Positions 28,427 to 36,926 of a DNA stretch of 64,000 bases are shown one piece after another. The stretch's first letter is position 1. Each line of letters opens with the position of its first letter. Source of the DNA: Azospirillum sp. Its GTDB lineage: Bacteria > Pseudomonadota > Alphaproteobacteria > Azospirillales > Azospirillaceae. The notes beneath the pieces are model-generated. The model worked only from the letters and a program-made list of their open reading frames with translations. It searched no databases and had not been told where the DNA came from. A program made the position numbers and the translations under genes. The stretch covers positions 124,001-188,000 of the forward strand of contig WGNK01000006.1 in assembly GCA_016124535.1 (NCBI GenBank), written 5' to 3'.

Positions 28427-29515
28427 ATGAGTAAAAAACTTGTTCTTGCCGCGGTTGCGGTGGTGTCGTCAGTGGTTGCCGGTCCTCGCTTCGCCGAGGC
28501 GGTGACCGAAACCCCGGCTTTGGCCGCGGCGAATTCATTTTCCTCGGGCGCTCCATCGCAGCGTGAGCGCGCCGGTCACGTGATCCTGGCCGCGACCAGC
28601 GCGATACCTGGCGGCCCCGCGATCCAACTGGGTCAGTTCGACGACGAAGAAGAACTGGCGGACGCCTGGGAGGATTTTGTCGAGCATCATCCGGAGATCG
28701 CCGCAGATCTCGTGCCGCTGGCTTATCATAAGATATTTTTCAGCGGCCAGACCAAGGAAGTTCTGGCCGCGCGCAGCCGCAGCCAGATCAACCTCCAGCA
28801 GCTGTGCCGGAAGCTGCACGACGCAGAGACCGATTTCGACTGCAGGGTGATTTCGGTCCCCGAGGGCCGGGCCCATGCGGTTTCTGCGGTCGCGCCGAAA
28901 ACCGAGGCACCGGCGCCCGCCCCCGCAGAACCTGCACCGGTGGTCGCACCCGCTCCGGTACCCGCGCCGGAACCCAAGCTTGAGACACCGGCGCCGGCCG
29001 TGGCACCGGTCGAGCCGCCCCCGGCCCCCAAGGTCGAGGCCCCCGCACCTGCCCCGGCACCGGTCGTCGAGCCCCCTCCGGCTCCCGCGGCGGAGCCCAA
29101 GGTCGAGACCCCGGCACCAGCCCCGGCACCGGTCGCGCCCCCTCCGGCTCCCGCGCCGGAACCCAAGGTCGAGGCCCCCGCACCTGCCCCGGCACCGGTC
29201 GTCGAGCCCCCTCCGGCTGGCGCGCCGGAACCCAAGGTCGAGGCCCCCGCACCTGCCCCGGCACCGGTCGTCGAGCCCCCTCCGGCTCCCGCGCAGGAAC
29301 CCAAGGTCGAGACCCCGGCACCAGCCCCGGCACCGGTCGTCGAGCCCCCTCCGGCTCCCGCGCCAGAACCCAAGGCCGAGACCCCGGCACCAGCCCCGGC
29401 ACCGGTCGCCGAACCCGCGCCGGCTCCCGCGCCCGAGCCCAAGGCCGAGACCCCGGCACCGGTCGAGCCAACCCCGGCACCCGCTCTGACGCCGGACTCC
29501 GCACCACCGAAGTGA
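28427..29515 (+). CDS. Secreted SPOR-like protein with long Pro/Ala-rich tail
   Basis: 362 residues from ATG 28427, with GAGG nine bases upstream; the open frame begins earlier at 28337 but lacks a site. MSKKLVLAAVAVVSSVVAG starts a signal peptide cleaved near AEA. Residues about 55-145 look like a single SPOR-type domain (IQLGQFDDEEELADAWEDF, then INLQQLCRKLHDAETDFDCR), a fold that binds denuded peptidoglycan glycans. The remaining about 210 residues are a run of PAPAPVVEPPPAPAPEPK-like units with varied third positions, probably an extended linker through the periplasm or cell wall. Monocistronic, with a hairpin terminator 14 bases after the stop. Confidence 0.72.
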   Translation: MSKKLVLAAVAVVSSVVAGPRFAEAVTETPALAAANSFSSGAPSQRERAGHVILAATSAIPGGPAIQLGQFDDEEELADAWEDFVEHHPEIAADLVPLAYHKIFFSGQTKEVLAARSRSQINLQQLCRKLHDAETDFDCRVISVPEGRAHAVSAVAPKTEAPAPAPAEPAPVVAPAPVPAPEPKLETPAPAVAPVEPPPAPKVEAPAPAPAPVVEPPPAPAAEPKVETPAPAPAPVAPPPAPAPEPKVEAPAPAPAPVVEPPPAGAPEPKVEAPAPAPAPVVEPPPAPAQEPKVETPAPAPAPVVEPPPAPAPEPKAETPAPAPAPVAEPAPAPAPEPKAETPAPVEPTPAPALTPDSAPPK

Positions 29516-29528
29516 GCATGGTCCCGAG

Positions 29529-29568
29529 ATGACGGGTGCTGCTGCGATATCGCGGCGGCACCCGTCAT
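29529..29568 (+). terminator. Hairpin after the SPOR-like gene
   Basis: Perfect 11-base arms atgacgggtgc and gcacccgtcat with an 18-base loop lie just after the stop at 29515. No T-run follows, but position and stem strength suggest transcription termination. Confidence 0.55.
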
Positions 29569-29714
29569 GGTCTCTGCCGGCGTGACCAAAAACCGATTGC
29601 GCGCAAGGTCGATTCCCTTGGGAAAACCGGATTCGGGAGAGATCTGTAGCCAGGAACCATCGGGGGGCCAGCACCTGACCCGCCGGAGCCGGCGCTACCA
29701 ACCGGAGGACGCAG

Positions 29715-29840
29715 ATGCGGGCCTGGTTGCCGGGAACCGAGGCGGCACGAGCGGCGCGTCATGAGATCCCCCCGTTCGACCTGATGTCGACGACCAGCCG
29801 GTACGACTCCCAGCCGGTACCTCCTGTCGGATTGGGCTGA
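29715..29840 (+). CDS. 41-residue small protein coupled to the CheC-like gene
   Basis: ATG 29715 with a strong GGAGG six bases upstream opens a 41-codon frame whose TGA overlaps the next ATG as TGATG at 29838-29842. It starts MRAWLPGTEAARAARHEIPP and ends PPVGLG. The overlap fixes the frame and means ribosomes ending here can start the CheC-like gene, which lacks a good site of its own. It may be a small functional protein or a leader whose translation controls the downstream gene. It resembles no family I know. Confidence 0.55.
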   Translation: MRAWLPGTEAARAARHEIPPFDLMSTTSRYDSQPVPPVGLG

Positions 29841-30451
29841 TGGTTTATGAATTATTCTCCGCCGCGGCCCGCGATGCCCTGGCTGAAATCTTCAACATTG
29901 GGATCGGCCGCGCCGCTGCGGTGTTGAGCCGTCGTGTCGGCAGCGAGGTCGCGTTCGACTCTCCGGCGCTCGATCTGGTGGCGTCGGCGCAGCTGCCGGG
30001 GCTGATCGCGCAGCGCTGCGGCGCCGCCGTGGTCAGCCTGTCCCGATCCTTCGATGGCCGCTTCGATGGCAAGGCCTCGCTGATCCTGCCGGAAAACGCC
30101 GCAGCGGTGCTCGCCGCGGCCCTGGCCCCGACCGCCGAAGCCGAGGGCCGCGAGAGCGACCGACTGCTCGAAATTGGCATCATCGTGGTCGGCGCCTGCA
30201 TCGACAGCCTCGCCGAATTGCTGGAGACCGAGATTGCGCTCGCCACCCCGGTCCGGCGCACCGGCGACCCGGCACCGGTCGCCGTCGGCGTGGCCACCGC
30301 CGACGATTTCGAGCTGTTGTGCTTCAGTATTGATTTCCAGATCGTCGGGGACCCGCTGCTGGGCTATCTGGTGCTCGGGCTCGATCCGCCGAGCGCCCTC
30401 GCCCTGCTGAGCGCGGTCGAGGATCTCACCCATGCCTTTTCCGATCCCTGA
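29840..30451 (+). CDS. CheC-like phosphatase family protein
   Basis: 203 residues from ATG 29840. CheC/CheX/FliY proteins dephosphorylate CheY-P with helices carrying a D/S-x3-E-x2-N pattern. The first copy is intact (DALAEIFNIGIGRAA, with Glu and Asn in place). In the second, LLEIGIIVVGACIDSLAEL, the Asn is replaced by Ile, so this site looks inactive. No chemotaxis genes are near. The start is coupled to the small gene before it, and the stop lies inside the methylase-like gene after it. Confidence 0.8.
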   Translation: MVYELFSAAARDALAEIFNIGIGRAAAVLSRRVGSEVAFDSPALDLVASAQLPGLIAQRCGAAVVSLSRSFDGRFDGKASLILPENAAAVLAAALAPTAEAEGRESDRLLEIGIIVVGACIDSLAELLETEIALATPVRRTGDPAPVAVGVATADDFELLCFSIDFQIVGDPLLGYLVLGLDPPSALALLSAVEDLTHAFSDP

Positions 30452-31067
30452 TCGCGAAACCGCCACCCACCGGGATTCACCCGATGACCCCAGCGCCATG
30501 AACAGCGAAAAGATCGCTCCGACCAAAGACCCGTTCATGTACCGGCAGATGATGTTCGATCGCCGGGACAACGACGCCTATTACACGCCCGACTGGTGCA
30601 CCGAGGCGCTGATCGCCAAGGTGACGTTCCGCGGGCCGCTGTGGGAACCGGCCGCCGGCAAGGGCCGGATGGCGGCGGTGCTGCGCCGGGCCGGCTATGA
30701 CGTGGTGGAAAGCGACCTCGACCGCCAGAACGATCCGCTGGATTTTCTTCAGACCACGACGATGCTCGGTGCAACCCTGTCGATCGTGACCAATCCCCCC
30801 TACCACATCGCGGAAAAATTCGTCCGCCATGCCCTGGACCTGGCGCTGCCCGGCGGCGGCATGGTGGCGATGCTGCTGCGCCACGAATTCGATTGCGCCA
30901 AAAAGCGTCGCTACCTGTTCGAACGTTACCAGTTCTTCCAGAAGCTGACGCTGACCACCAGGCCGCGTTGGATCGAGAACACCGACAACTCGCCGCGTCA
31001 CAACTTCGCCTGGTTCGTGTGGAACGGCCTCCATGACGGCCCAGCCACGCTCGGTTGGCTGCCGTGA
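30432..31067 (+). CDS. Methylase-like protein with NPPY motif
   Basis: 211 residues from ATG 30432, with GAGG eight bases upstream; it overlaps the CheC-like gene by 20 bases, and ATG 30498 is an alternative. The fold looks like a Rossmann methyltransferase: LWEPAAGKGRMAAVLRRAGY for SAM binding, ESDLDRQNDPLDF as the acidic strand, and TNPPYHIAEKFV, the NPPY signature of N6-adenine and related amino methyltransferases. No DNA-recognition domain or restriction enzyme gene is beside it. A phage-type orphan DNA methylase is the best guess, but the target may be something else. Confidence 0.72.
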   Translation: MPFPIPDRETATHRDSPDDPSAMNSEKIAPTKDPFMYRQMMFDRRDNDAYYTPDWCTEALIAKVTFRGPLWEPAAGKGRMAAVLRRAGYDVVESDLDRQNDPLDFLQTTTMLGATLSIVTNPPYHIAEKFVRHALDLALPGGGMVAMLLRHEFDCAKKRRYLFERYQFFQKLTLTTRPRWIENTDNSPRHNFAWFVWNGLHDGPATLGWLP

Positions 31068-32257
31068 CCGCGGAAGCCGCCGCCGGGAGCCCGTCCCCGG
31101 CACGCTCGATCGCCTTGGAGGATTTCCGGCCCGATGGCGGCGAGGCTGCCCTTTATCTGCGGCCGGTCGGCCTGGTCCCCCGCGGCCTGCCAAATGCCGG
31201 AAGCTGCGGTGCCGGGCCAGTGCTGCCGCTGGCGGGCGGGCGGTTCGGCTTCGCGCTGGCCGAGTTGATCGTGCGCAGTCCCGAACCCGATGGTACGGCC
31301 ACCGCACGGGTGGTCGCGCCGGTGGCGGCACTGCAGCGATGGGCAACGGCGCGCGGCGGCCGGGCAGCGGCACGGCTCGACCTGCTGCTCGACCGGCTGA
31401 CCCGGCCGCGACCGTGCTTCGCCGGGATTGCCCTCGACCGACCGCGCCTGATGGGCGTGCTCAACGTCACCCCGGACAGTTTTTCCGACGGCGGCGCCTA
31501 TCTGGCCGCCGCCGATGCGATCGCCCAGGGCACGGCCCTGCTTGAGGCCGGGGCGGACCTGCTCGACATCGGCGGCGAATCGACCCGTCCCGGCGCCGCA
31601 CCGCTCGCGGTGGCCGAGGAGTTGGGGCGTGTGCTGCCGGTAATCCGGCACTTCGCCGCGGGCCCGGCGGTGATCTCGATCGATTCGCGCCATGCCGAGG
31701 TTCAGCGCGCCGCCCTTGATGCCGGTGCCGCGGTAATCAACGACGTGACCGGGCTCGCCGGTGATCCTGAAAGTCTGGCGCTTGCGGTGGCACGCAGCAC
31801 TCCGGTCGCGATCATGCACATGCGCGGCGAGCCCGCGACCATGCAGGACGCCCCCCGGTACCGCGACGCCGCGCTGGACGTGTTCGACTGGCTGGAAGCA
31901 CGGGTCGGGGCCTGCCGGGCGGCGGGGCTGGCCGACCGCGAGATCGCGGTCGATCCCGGCATCGGCTTCGGCAAGACCGCGGAGCACAATGTCGACATCC
32001 TGCGCCATGGCGCGCTGTTCCACGGTCTGGGGACCGCGGTGCTGTTCGGGGTGTCGCGCAAACGCTTCATCGCAGCGCTCAGTCGCGGCGAGCCGCCCGC
32101 AGCCCGGCTGGCCGGCTCGCTCGCCACCGGGCTCGCCCTGTTCGACCAGGGTATCCAGCTGCTGCGCGTCCACGACATCGCCGAAACCGCCCAAGCCCGC
32201 GCGATCTGGGAGGCGCTCCACCCGGCCGGTGCGCCCGCGCCGGGTGGAGATGCCTAG
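31064..32257 (+). CDS. folP: Dihydropteroate synthase with N-terminal extension
   Basis: 397 residues from GTG 31064, whose GTGA overlaps the upstream stop; TTG 31055 is possible. FolP joins para-aminobenzoate to dihydropterin pyrophosphate in folate synthesis and is the sulfonamide target. The TIM barrel has MGVLNVTPDSFSDGG, DIGGESTRPGA, IDSRHAEVQ, AAVINDVTG, MHMRGEPATMQ and DPGIGFGKT, all expected. Before it lie about 120 residues that include SIALEDFRPDGGEAALYLRP; similar extensions occur in other alphaproteobacterial FolP proteins. The usual partner glmM is not seen; the gene is linked to a methylase-like gene instead. Confidence 0.93.
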   Translation: MTAEAAAGSPSPARSIALEDFRPDGGEAALYLRPVGLVPRGLPNAGSCGAGPVLPLAGGRFGFALAELIVRSPEPDGTATARVVAPVAALQRWATARGGRAAARLDLLLDRLTRPRPCFAGIALDRPRLMGVLNVTPDSFSDGGAYLAAADAIAQGTALLEAGADLLDIGGESTRPGAAPLAVAEELGRVLPVIRHFAAGPAVISIDSRHAEVQRAALDAGAAVINDVTGLAGDPESLALAVARSTPVAIMHMRGEPATMQDAPRYRDAALDVFDWLEARVGACRAAGLADREIAVDPGIGFGKTAEHNVDILRHGALFHGLGTAVLFGVSRKRFIAALSRGEPPAARLAGSLATGLALFDQGIQLLRVHDIAETAQARAIWEALHPAGAPAPGGDA

Positions 32258-32345
32258 ATCGACCGCTCAGAACCCGAAACCGTCAGCCAAAGCGGTACCG
32301 GGCTGGCGAAAGTCGCCTTGGCCGACAGCGTGGCGCGGCGGACGG

Positions 32346-32660
32346 TCAGCGCGAGATCGTGCTGTTCCAGCCGCCGGTGTGGCCGTTGGGGCCGGTATTG
32401 GTGCGGGAACGGCTGACCGTGCCATCGCCGTTGGCCGTGGTGCTGGTGCCGGTCGAGCCGGTATGGCCGCGGGGTCCGGTGCAGGCGGCATTCGACTGGC
32501 CGCCGCCGGCCGAGTGGCTACAGCTGGTCTGGCCGCCGGCCGGACCGGTCACCGTCGCCGAGCGCTGGCGCGCCTGGCTGTCGCCGGCCGAGGCCAGTCC
32601 GATCACCGCGAGGGTGGCGCTGATGATGGCGACACGACGGAAGAGTTTGCTGTTCGACAT
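32346..32660 (-). CDS. Small secreted Gly/Thr/Ser-rich protein
   Basis: 104 residues from ATG 32660 with GGAG right upstream (about 5 bases). The N-terminus, MSNSKLFRRVAIISATLAVI, leads into a signal peptide ending near ASA-GDSQA. The mature part is low in hydrophobics and rich in Gly, Thr, Ser and Asn (GPAGGQTSCSHSAGGG, with a pair of Cys, then TGPRGHTGSTGT). No family recognised. It is convergent with folP and divergent from the ABC ATPase. Confidence 0.65.
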   Translation of the reverse strand: MSNSKLFRRVAIISATLAVIGLASAGDSQARQRSATVTGPAGGQTSCSHSAGGGQSNAACTGPRGHTGSTGTSTTANGDGTVSRSRTNTGPNGHTGGWNSTISR

Positions 32661-32832
32661 CTCCGGTTCCTTTCTCCAGATGGCTTGCCGAAGTGGCCCG
32701 CCTCAGTAGAGTGCTCAAGTGGCTCTCGATGACCGGACTATGGCGGCGAGGCAGGATTCGATCAGTGATAGCTGTCACTTTACCTAAAATTTTTCCTAAT
32801 TTGTCTGGGTCCGCCCCCCAGAGAGCACCGGG

Positions 32833-34377
32833 ATGACCCAGCCCCAGGCCCTGGAACTGCGCAGGATCGACAAGTGGTTCGGTGCCAACCACGCTTGCCG
32901 GGCGGTGTCGCTGAGTGTGGCGGCGGGGACGATCCACGGCATCGTCGGCGAAAATGGTGCCGGCAAATCGACCGTCATGAACATCGCCTATGGCCGGCTG
33001 CGCCCGGATCGCGGCGAAGTTCGGGCCTTTGGCCACCTGCTCGCCGCCGCCAGCCCGCGCGATGCCATCGCCGCCGGCATCGGCATGGTCCACCAGCACT
33101 TCATGCTGGTGGACTCGCTGAGCGTGCTGGAGAACGTGCAACTCGGCGCCGAGGGCGGCTTTCGGCTCGCCCGCGGACGCGACCGCCTGCGGGCCGCCCT
33201 GGAACGGCTGCAGCGCGATTTCCGCCTGGAGGTGCCGCTCGACCGCGCGGTCGGCGACCTGGCGGTCGGCCTGCGCCAGCGGGTTGAAATCCTCAAGGCG
33301 CTGGTGCGGGGCGCTGAATTGCTGATCCTCGACGAACCGACCGCGGTGCTGACCCCGGGTGAGACCGCGCATTTCTTCGAGATCCTGCGCTCGCTCGCCG
33401 GCCGGGGCAAAACCGTCGTGATGATCAGCCACAAACTGGGCGAGATCATCAGCCTGACCGATGCGGTCACCGTGATGCGCCGGGGTGCCGTGGTCGGCGA
33501 GCGCCGCACTGCCGAAACCGATGTCGATGACTTGGCCCGGCTGATGGTCGGCCGGCCGGTGCAGCTGCGCGTCGACCGTCCCCCGGCGCGACCGGGGCCA
33601 AGTATTCTGGAGGTCTCCGGGCTGCGCGTGACCGACCACGCCGGCCGGCCGCTGGTGTCCGATGTCTCGTTCAACGTCCGTGCCGGCGAGATCGTCGGCG
33701 TCGCCGGGGTCGCCGGGAACGGCCAGTCGGAGCTGCTGGAGACCTTGGCCGGGCTCCGCCGCCATGCCGCGGGCACGGTCGCGGTCGCCGGCCGAATCCT
33801 TGATACCGGCGCCGGCGCCCTGCCCGCCAGGGCGCTACGCGCGGCCGGTGTTGCCCATGTTCCCGAAGACCGCCAAAAGGTCGGGCTGGTCACCGCCTTC
33901 ACCGCGGCGGAGTCGGCGATCCTCGGCTACCACGACGATCCTGCCTATGGCCGGGTGCTGCTCGACACTGCCGCCGTGACCGCCACCTGCCGCCGCTATA
34001 TCGCCGAGTTCGACATCCGGCCGCCCGAGCCGACCCTGGCCACCGGCGATTTCTCCGGCGGCAACCAGCAAAAGCTGGTACTGGCCCGCGAATTGGGCCA
34101 CCAGCCGACGCTCTTGCTGATCGGCCAGCCGACCCGCGGCGTCGATATCGGCGCCATCGAGTTCATTCACCGCCGCCTGGTCGCGCTACGCGACCAGGGA
34201 AAGGCGATCCTGGTGGTGTCCAGCGATCTCGACGAGATCCTCGCCCTGGCCGACCGCATCCTGGTCATGGCCGGCGGCAGATTGGCCGGCACGCTCCCCG
34301 CCGAGCAGGCCGATCCGGACCGGCTAGGCCGGTTGATGGCCGGTGTCGCGACGCCCGATCATCCCTCAACTTTTTGA
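32833..34377 (+). CDS. Tandem ABC transporter ATPase, sugar/nucleoside type
   Basis: 514 residues with two ABC cassettes, the layout of ATPases for ribose-, galactose- or nucleoside-type importers with BmpA/RbsB-like binding proteins. The first cassette has GENGAGKST (Walker A), a signature region LAVGLRQRVEI and LLILDEPTAVL (Walker B). The second has a degenerate Walker A, VAGVAGNGQSELLE, a classic FSGGNQQKLVLARE signature and LLLIGQPTRGVDIGA. This asymmetry is normal for the family. No permease or binding-protein gene follows within this window, so it either serves a transporter encoded elsewhere or lost its partners. Nucleoside uptake (BmpA class) seems most likely from the sequence. Confidence 0.9.
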   Translation: MTQPQALELRRIDKWFGANHACRAVSLSVAAGTIHGIVGENGAGKSTVMNIAYGRLRPDRGEVRAFGHLLAAASPRDAIAAGIGMVHQHFMLVDSLSVLENVQLGAEGGFRLARGRDRLRAALERLQRDFRLEVPLDRAVGDLAVGLRQRVEILKALVRGAELLILDEPTAVLTPGETAHFFEILRSLAGRGKTVVMISHKLGEIISLTDAVTVMRRGAVVGERRTAETDVDDLARLMVGRPVQLRVDRPPARPGPSILEVSGLRVTDHAGRPLVSDVSFNVRAGEIVGVAGVAGNGQSELLETLAGLRRHAAGTVAVAGRILDTGAGALPARALRAAGVAHVPEDRQKVGLVTAFTAAESAILGYHDDPAYGRVLLDTAAVTATCRRYIAEFDIRPPEPTLATGDFSGGNQQKLVLARELGHQPTLLLIGQPTRGVDIGAIEFIHRRLVALRDQGKAILVVSSDLDEILALADRILVMAGGRLAGTLPAEQADPDRLGRLMAGVATPDHPSTF

Positions 34378-34509
34378 ATTTGTAAGCTGTCAAGCAGAAG
34401 CTACCGGCCGCGACCAAGGGTCGCGGCCCGGAGCCGGGGCACCATCCCCATATCAAGAGCCGTGGCGTCACGGAACCGTCAAAAATTGTTCCCAAAAATG
34501 GAGGGAGCG

Positions 34510-34794
34510 ATGCTGACCCTGAGGGACTGCGTCGATATCAGCGATCTCAGCGAGGAAGAGGCCGAGGCGGTAGCGCTGCACGAACACCTGCCGTTCATCG
34601 TCGGCCTCGAAAAAGGCCAATGCCTGGTGGCTCACAGTTGGGGCGATGCCGCGCTCCGTCAGATCGCCTGGGACAATCTGAACGCCGCGCTGGATCATCA
34701 CCAGACCGCGAAGGCGGGCTATTTGCACGCGGTTTATCGGCACACCTGCCGGCATCATCCGGGCACCATCGACCGGCGCCATCATGTTCGCTGA
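34510..34794 (+). CDS. Small conserved-looking cytoplasmic protein
   Basis: 94 residues from ATG 34510 with GGAGGGA about 6 bases upstream; the frame is open from 34462 but that part has no site. It starts MLTLRDCVDISDLSEEEAEA and contains EHLPFIVGLEKGQCLV and DNLNAALDHH. Acidic, no signal peptide, no membrane segment. I recall similar short acidic proteins in other Rhodospirillales but no function. Stands alone after the ABC ATPase. Confidence 0.6.
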   Translation: MLTLRDCVDISDLSEEEAEAVALHEHLPFIVGLEKGQCLVAHSWGDAALRQIAWDNLNAALDHHQTAKAGYLHAVYRHTCRHHPGTIDRRHHVR

Positions 34795-35004
34795 ACCGGC
34801 TGGAGCCGGCCGCCGCGGCGGGCGGTGTTGCCGCAGCCAAGCGACTTGACTTTGGGGTTGTGCACCGCAGCGGGGGGTAACTCTGTGCACAACCCTTCGA
34901 CACGGAGGAAAAACGGCTTGTTTCGTCAAGGGGCTGGCGTGTTTGCTTAAATTTTGTTCACCTCGAGTCGGCAACCAATCTCAGCCATCGACTCGCCCCT
35001 CCGG

Positions 35005-35871
35005 TCAATCATCGCCGGCGGTCTGGCTGGCCTCGCGGCGAAACGCCGCTGCCGGGTAGACCCCGAGAATCTTGACTTCGCGGGCGAAGAACGCAAGCTC
35101 CTCGAAGGCGAGCCGAAGTGCGCGCTGCTGGGGATGGCCATCGACATCGGCGTAGAATTGCGCCGCGGAGAACCGGCCACCGACCAGGTAGCTTTCCAGC
35201 TTGGTCATGTTGACGCCGTTGGTCGCAAAGCCGCCCAGCGCCTTGTAGAGGGCCGCGGGCACGCTGCGCACCCTGAACACGAAGCTGGTAACCACCGGGC
35301 CATCGCCGACACCGGGCACCAGCGCCTCGCGCGCCATGATCAGGAACCGGGTGGTATTGTGTTCGTGATCCTCGATGCCCTGGCAGAGGCTCTGCAGGCC
35401 ATAGACCTGGCCGGCCAGTTCCGAGGCGATCGCGGCCTCGGTCGGATCGCCGCGCCTTGCCACGTCGGCCGCGGCTCCCGCGGTGTCGGCATGGGCGACC
35501 GGCAGCAGGCCGAGCCGGCGCAGAGTGCCGCGGCACTGGGACAGGGCCTGGATGTGGCTGTGGACGGTGCGCAACGTCGCGAGGCTGGCGCCTGGCGGGG
35601 CCAGCAGGTGGTGGTTCACCCGCTGAAAATGTTCGCCGATGATATGGAGGCCACCGTCGGGGAGCAAATGATGGATATCGGCGACCCGCCCGGCGACCGA
35701 ATTCTCGATCGGGATCATGGCAAGCCCGGCGCTGCCGTCATGGACGGCGGCGAAGGTGTCCTCGAACGACCGGCACGGCAAGGTCGCCCGGCCGGGAAAT
35801 ACGGTGCGACAGGACAGGTCGGAATAGGCGCCGGGGGCACCCTGAAAAGCGATGACGTCGCCGTTGGCCAT
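35005..35871 (-). CDS. pheA: Prephenate dehydratase
   Basis: 288 residues from ATG 35871. It turns prephenate into phenylpyruvate for phenylalanine synthesis. The catalytic domain shows IAFQGAPGAYSD, IPIENSVAGRV and HNTTRFLIMAR (the TRF motif with its essential Thr). The C-terminal ACT domain (VTSFVFRVRSVPAALYKALG, GVNMTKLESYLV with the ESRP-like ESYL segment) binds phenylalanine for feedback control. It lacks the chorismate mutase domain of enterobacterial PheA. It lies downstream of kdsB on the same strand, as in many alphaproteobacteria. Confidence 0.95.
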   Translation of the reverse strand: MANGDVIAFQGAPGAYSDLSCRTVFPGRATLPCRSFEDTFAAVHDGSAGLAMIPIENSVAGRVADIHHLLPDGGLHIIGEHFQRVNHHLLAPPGASLATLRTVHSHIQALSQCRGTLRRLGLLPVAHADTAGAAADVARRGDPTEAAIASELAGQVYGLQSLCQGIEDHEHNTTRFLIMAREALVPGVGDGPVVTSFVFRVRSVPAALYKALGGFATNGVNMTKLESYLVGGRFSAAQFYADVDGHPQQRALRLAFEELAFFAREVKILGVYPAAAFRREASQTAGDD

Positions 35872-35940
35872 AGTGTTCCCGATCGGGCCCGGAGGCGGTC
35901 GCGCGCCCGGCTTGAGGGTTCAAGGGGGACGGCGTCCCGC

Positions 35941-36738
35941 TCAGACGAGCAAACGGCGGGCGCGGTCGAGATCGGCCGGAGTATCGACGCCAAGCGGAAC
36001 CGCGTCAACGATCGCCACCTCGATGCGCATGCCGGCGGCCAGGGCGCGCAACTGTTCCAGCCGCTCGCGCCGCTCCAGGATGCCCTCGGGCAGGCCGACG
36101 AACCGGGCAAGCGCGGCCCGCCGGTAGGCGTAGAGCCCGATGTGGTGGAGCAGCGGGCCCTCGCCGGTCGGGGCGGTCGCACGGGTGAAATAGAACGCCC
36201 GGCCGCGGCTGCCGCCGCCCCCCGGCCCGGCCCCCGGCTGCCATTCGACCACCGCCTTGACCACATTGGGGTTGGTGCGCTCGTCCGCCGCGGTGATCAC
36301 CACCGCCAGCGTGGCGATGTCGACCTCCGGGTCGGCCAGCGGGGCGACGACGGCGCGGATGGTCTCCGGCCGGATGGTCGGCAGGTCACCCTGGATATTG
36401 ATCACGGCGTCGTGGCGGCGCTCGGGATCGATCGCTTCGACTGCCTCGAAGATGCGATCGGAACCCGAGGGATGGTCGGGCCGGGTCAGCACCGCGCATC
36501 CGCCGGCGGCGGTAATCACGGCGGCAATCTCCGGCTCGGCACAGGCGACCACCACCGGTCCGACCGCCGCTTCGATGGCGCGGCGCCAGACCTGGACGAT
36601 CATCGGCTGGCCGTTGATGTCGGCCAGCGGCTTGCCCGGCAGCCGGGTTGAGGCCATGCGGGCCGGAATCACCACGATCGGGTTGTTCGGCGCGTTGCCT
36701 GGGGGGTTGCCTGGCGGCACTGGTATGCTATGGCTCAT
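35941..36738 (-). CDS. kdsB: 3-deoxy-manno-octulosonate cytidylyltransferase
   Basis: 265 residues from ATG 36738; the frame continues upstream to 36831 but the N-terminal family motif lies soon after ATG 36738. KdsB activates Kdo with CTP to give CMP-Kdo for lipid A-core assembly. The nucleotide loop is [16 protein letters not shown]; other family parts are [29 protein letters not shown] and [10 protein letters not shown] spacer of Pro/Gly-rich residues ([15 protein letters not shown]) at the N-terminus is unusual. Probably cotranscribed with pheA. Confidence 0.95.
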   Translation of the reverse strand: MSHSIPVPPGNPPGNAPNNPIVVIPARMASTRLPGKPLADINGQPMIVQVWRRAIEAAVGPVVVACAEPEIAAVITAAGGCAVLTRPDHPSGSDRIFEAVEAIDPERRHDAVINIQGDLPTIRPETIRAVVAPLADPEVDIATLAVVITAADERTNPNVVKAVVEWQPGAGPGGGGSRGRAFYFTRATAPTGEGPLLHHIGLYAYRRAALARFVGLPEGILERRERLEQLRALAAGMRIEVAIVDAVPLGVDTPADLDRARRLLV

Positions 36739-36926
36739 GGTCTGGGGTGGGTCTGTTCGTCCGGTCGGGTCTGGAGCATATCGGTTCATGCTCCGGCCGA
36801 TCGAACCGCAGGGTGCGACATTTGGTCCCACCAGTCACGCGCGATGACGGCTACCGACCCGCCGCCAAAGCCTTATTTTCGGGCGGCGCGGTGCCGCCGC
36901 GGTCCAGGGATTCGAGGAAGAAACGC

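Noticed and set aside
28535..29701. Gly/Ala-rich minus-strand frames (up to 388 codons) over the SPOR-like gene
   Set aside because: Antisense of the Pro/Ala tail gives Gly/Ala/Arg runs; no start site or motif.
31761..32732. 323-codon plus frame overlapping the end of folP
   Set aside because: It overlaps folP in another frame and is Arg/Ser/Pro-rich without a ribosome-binding site.
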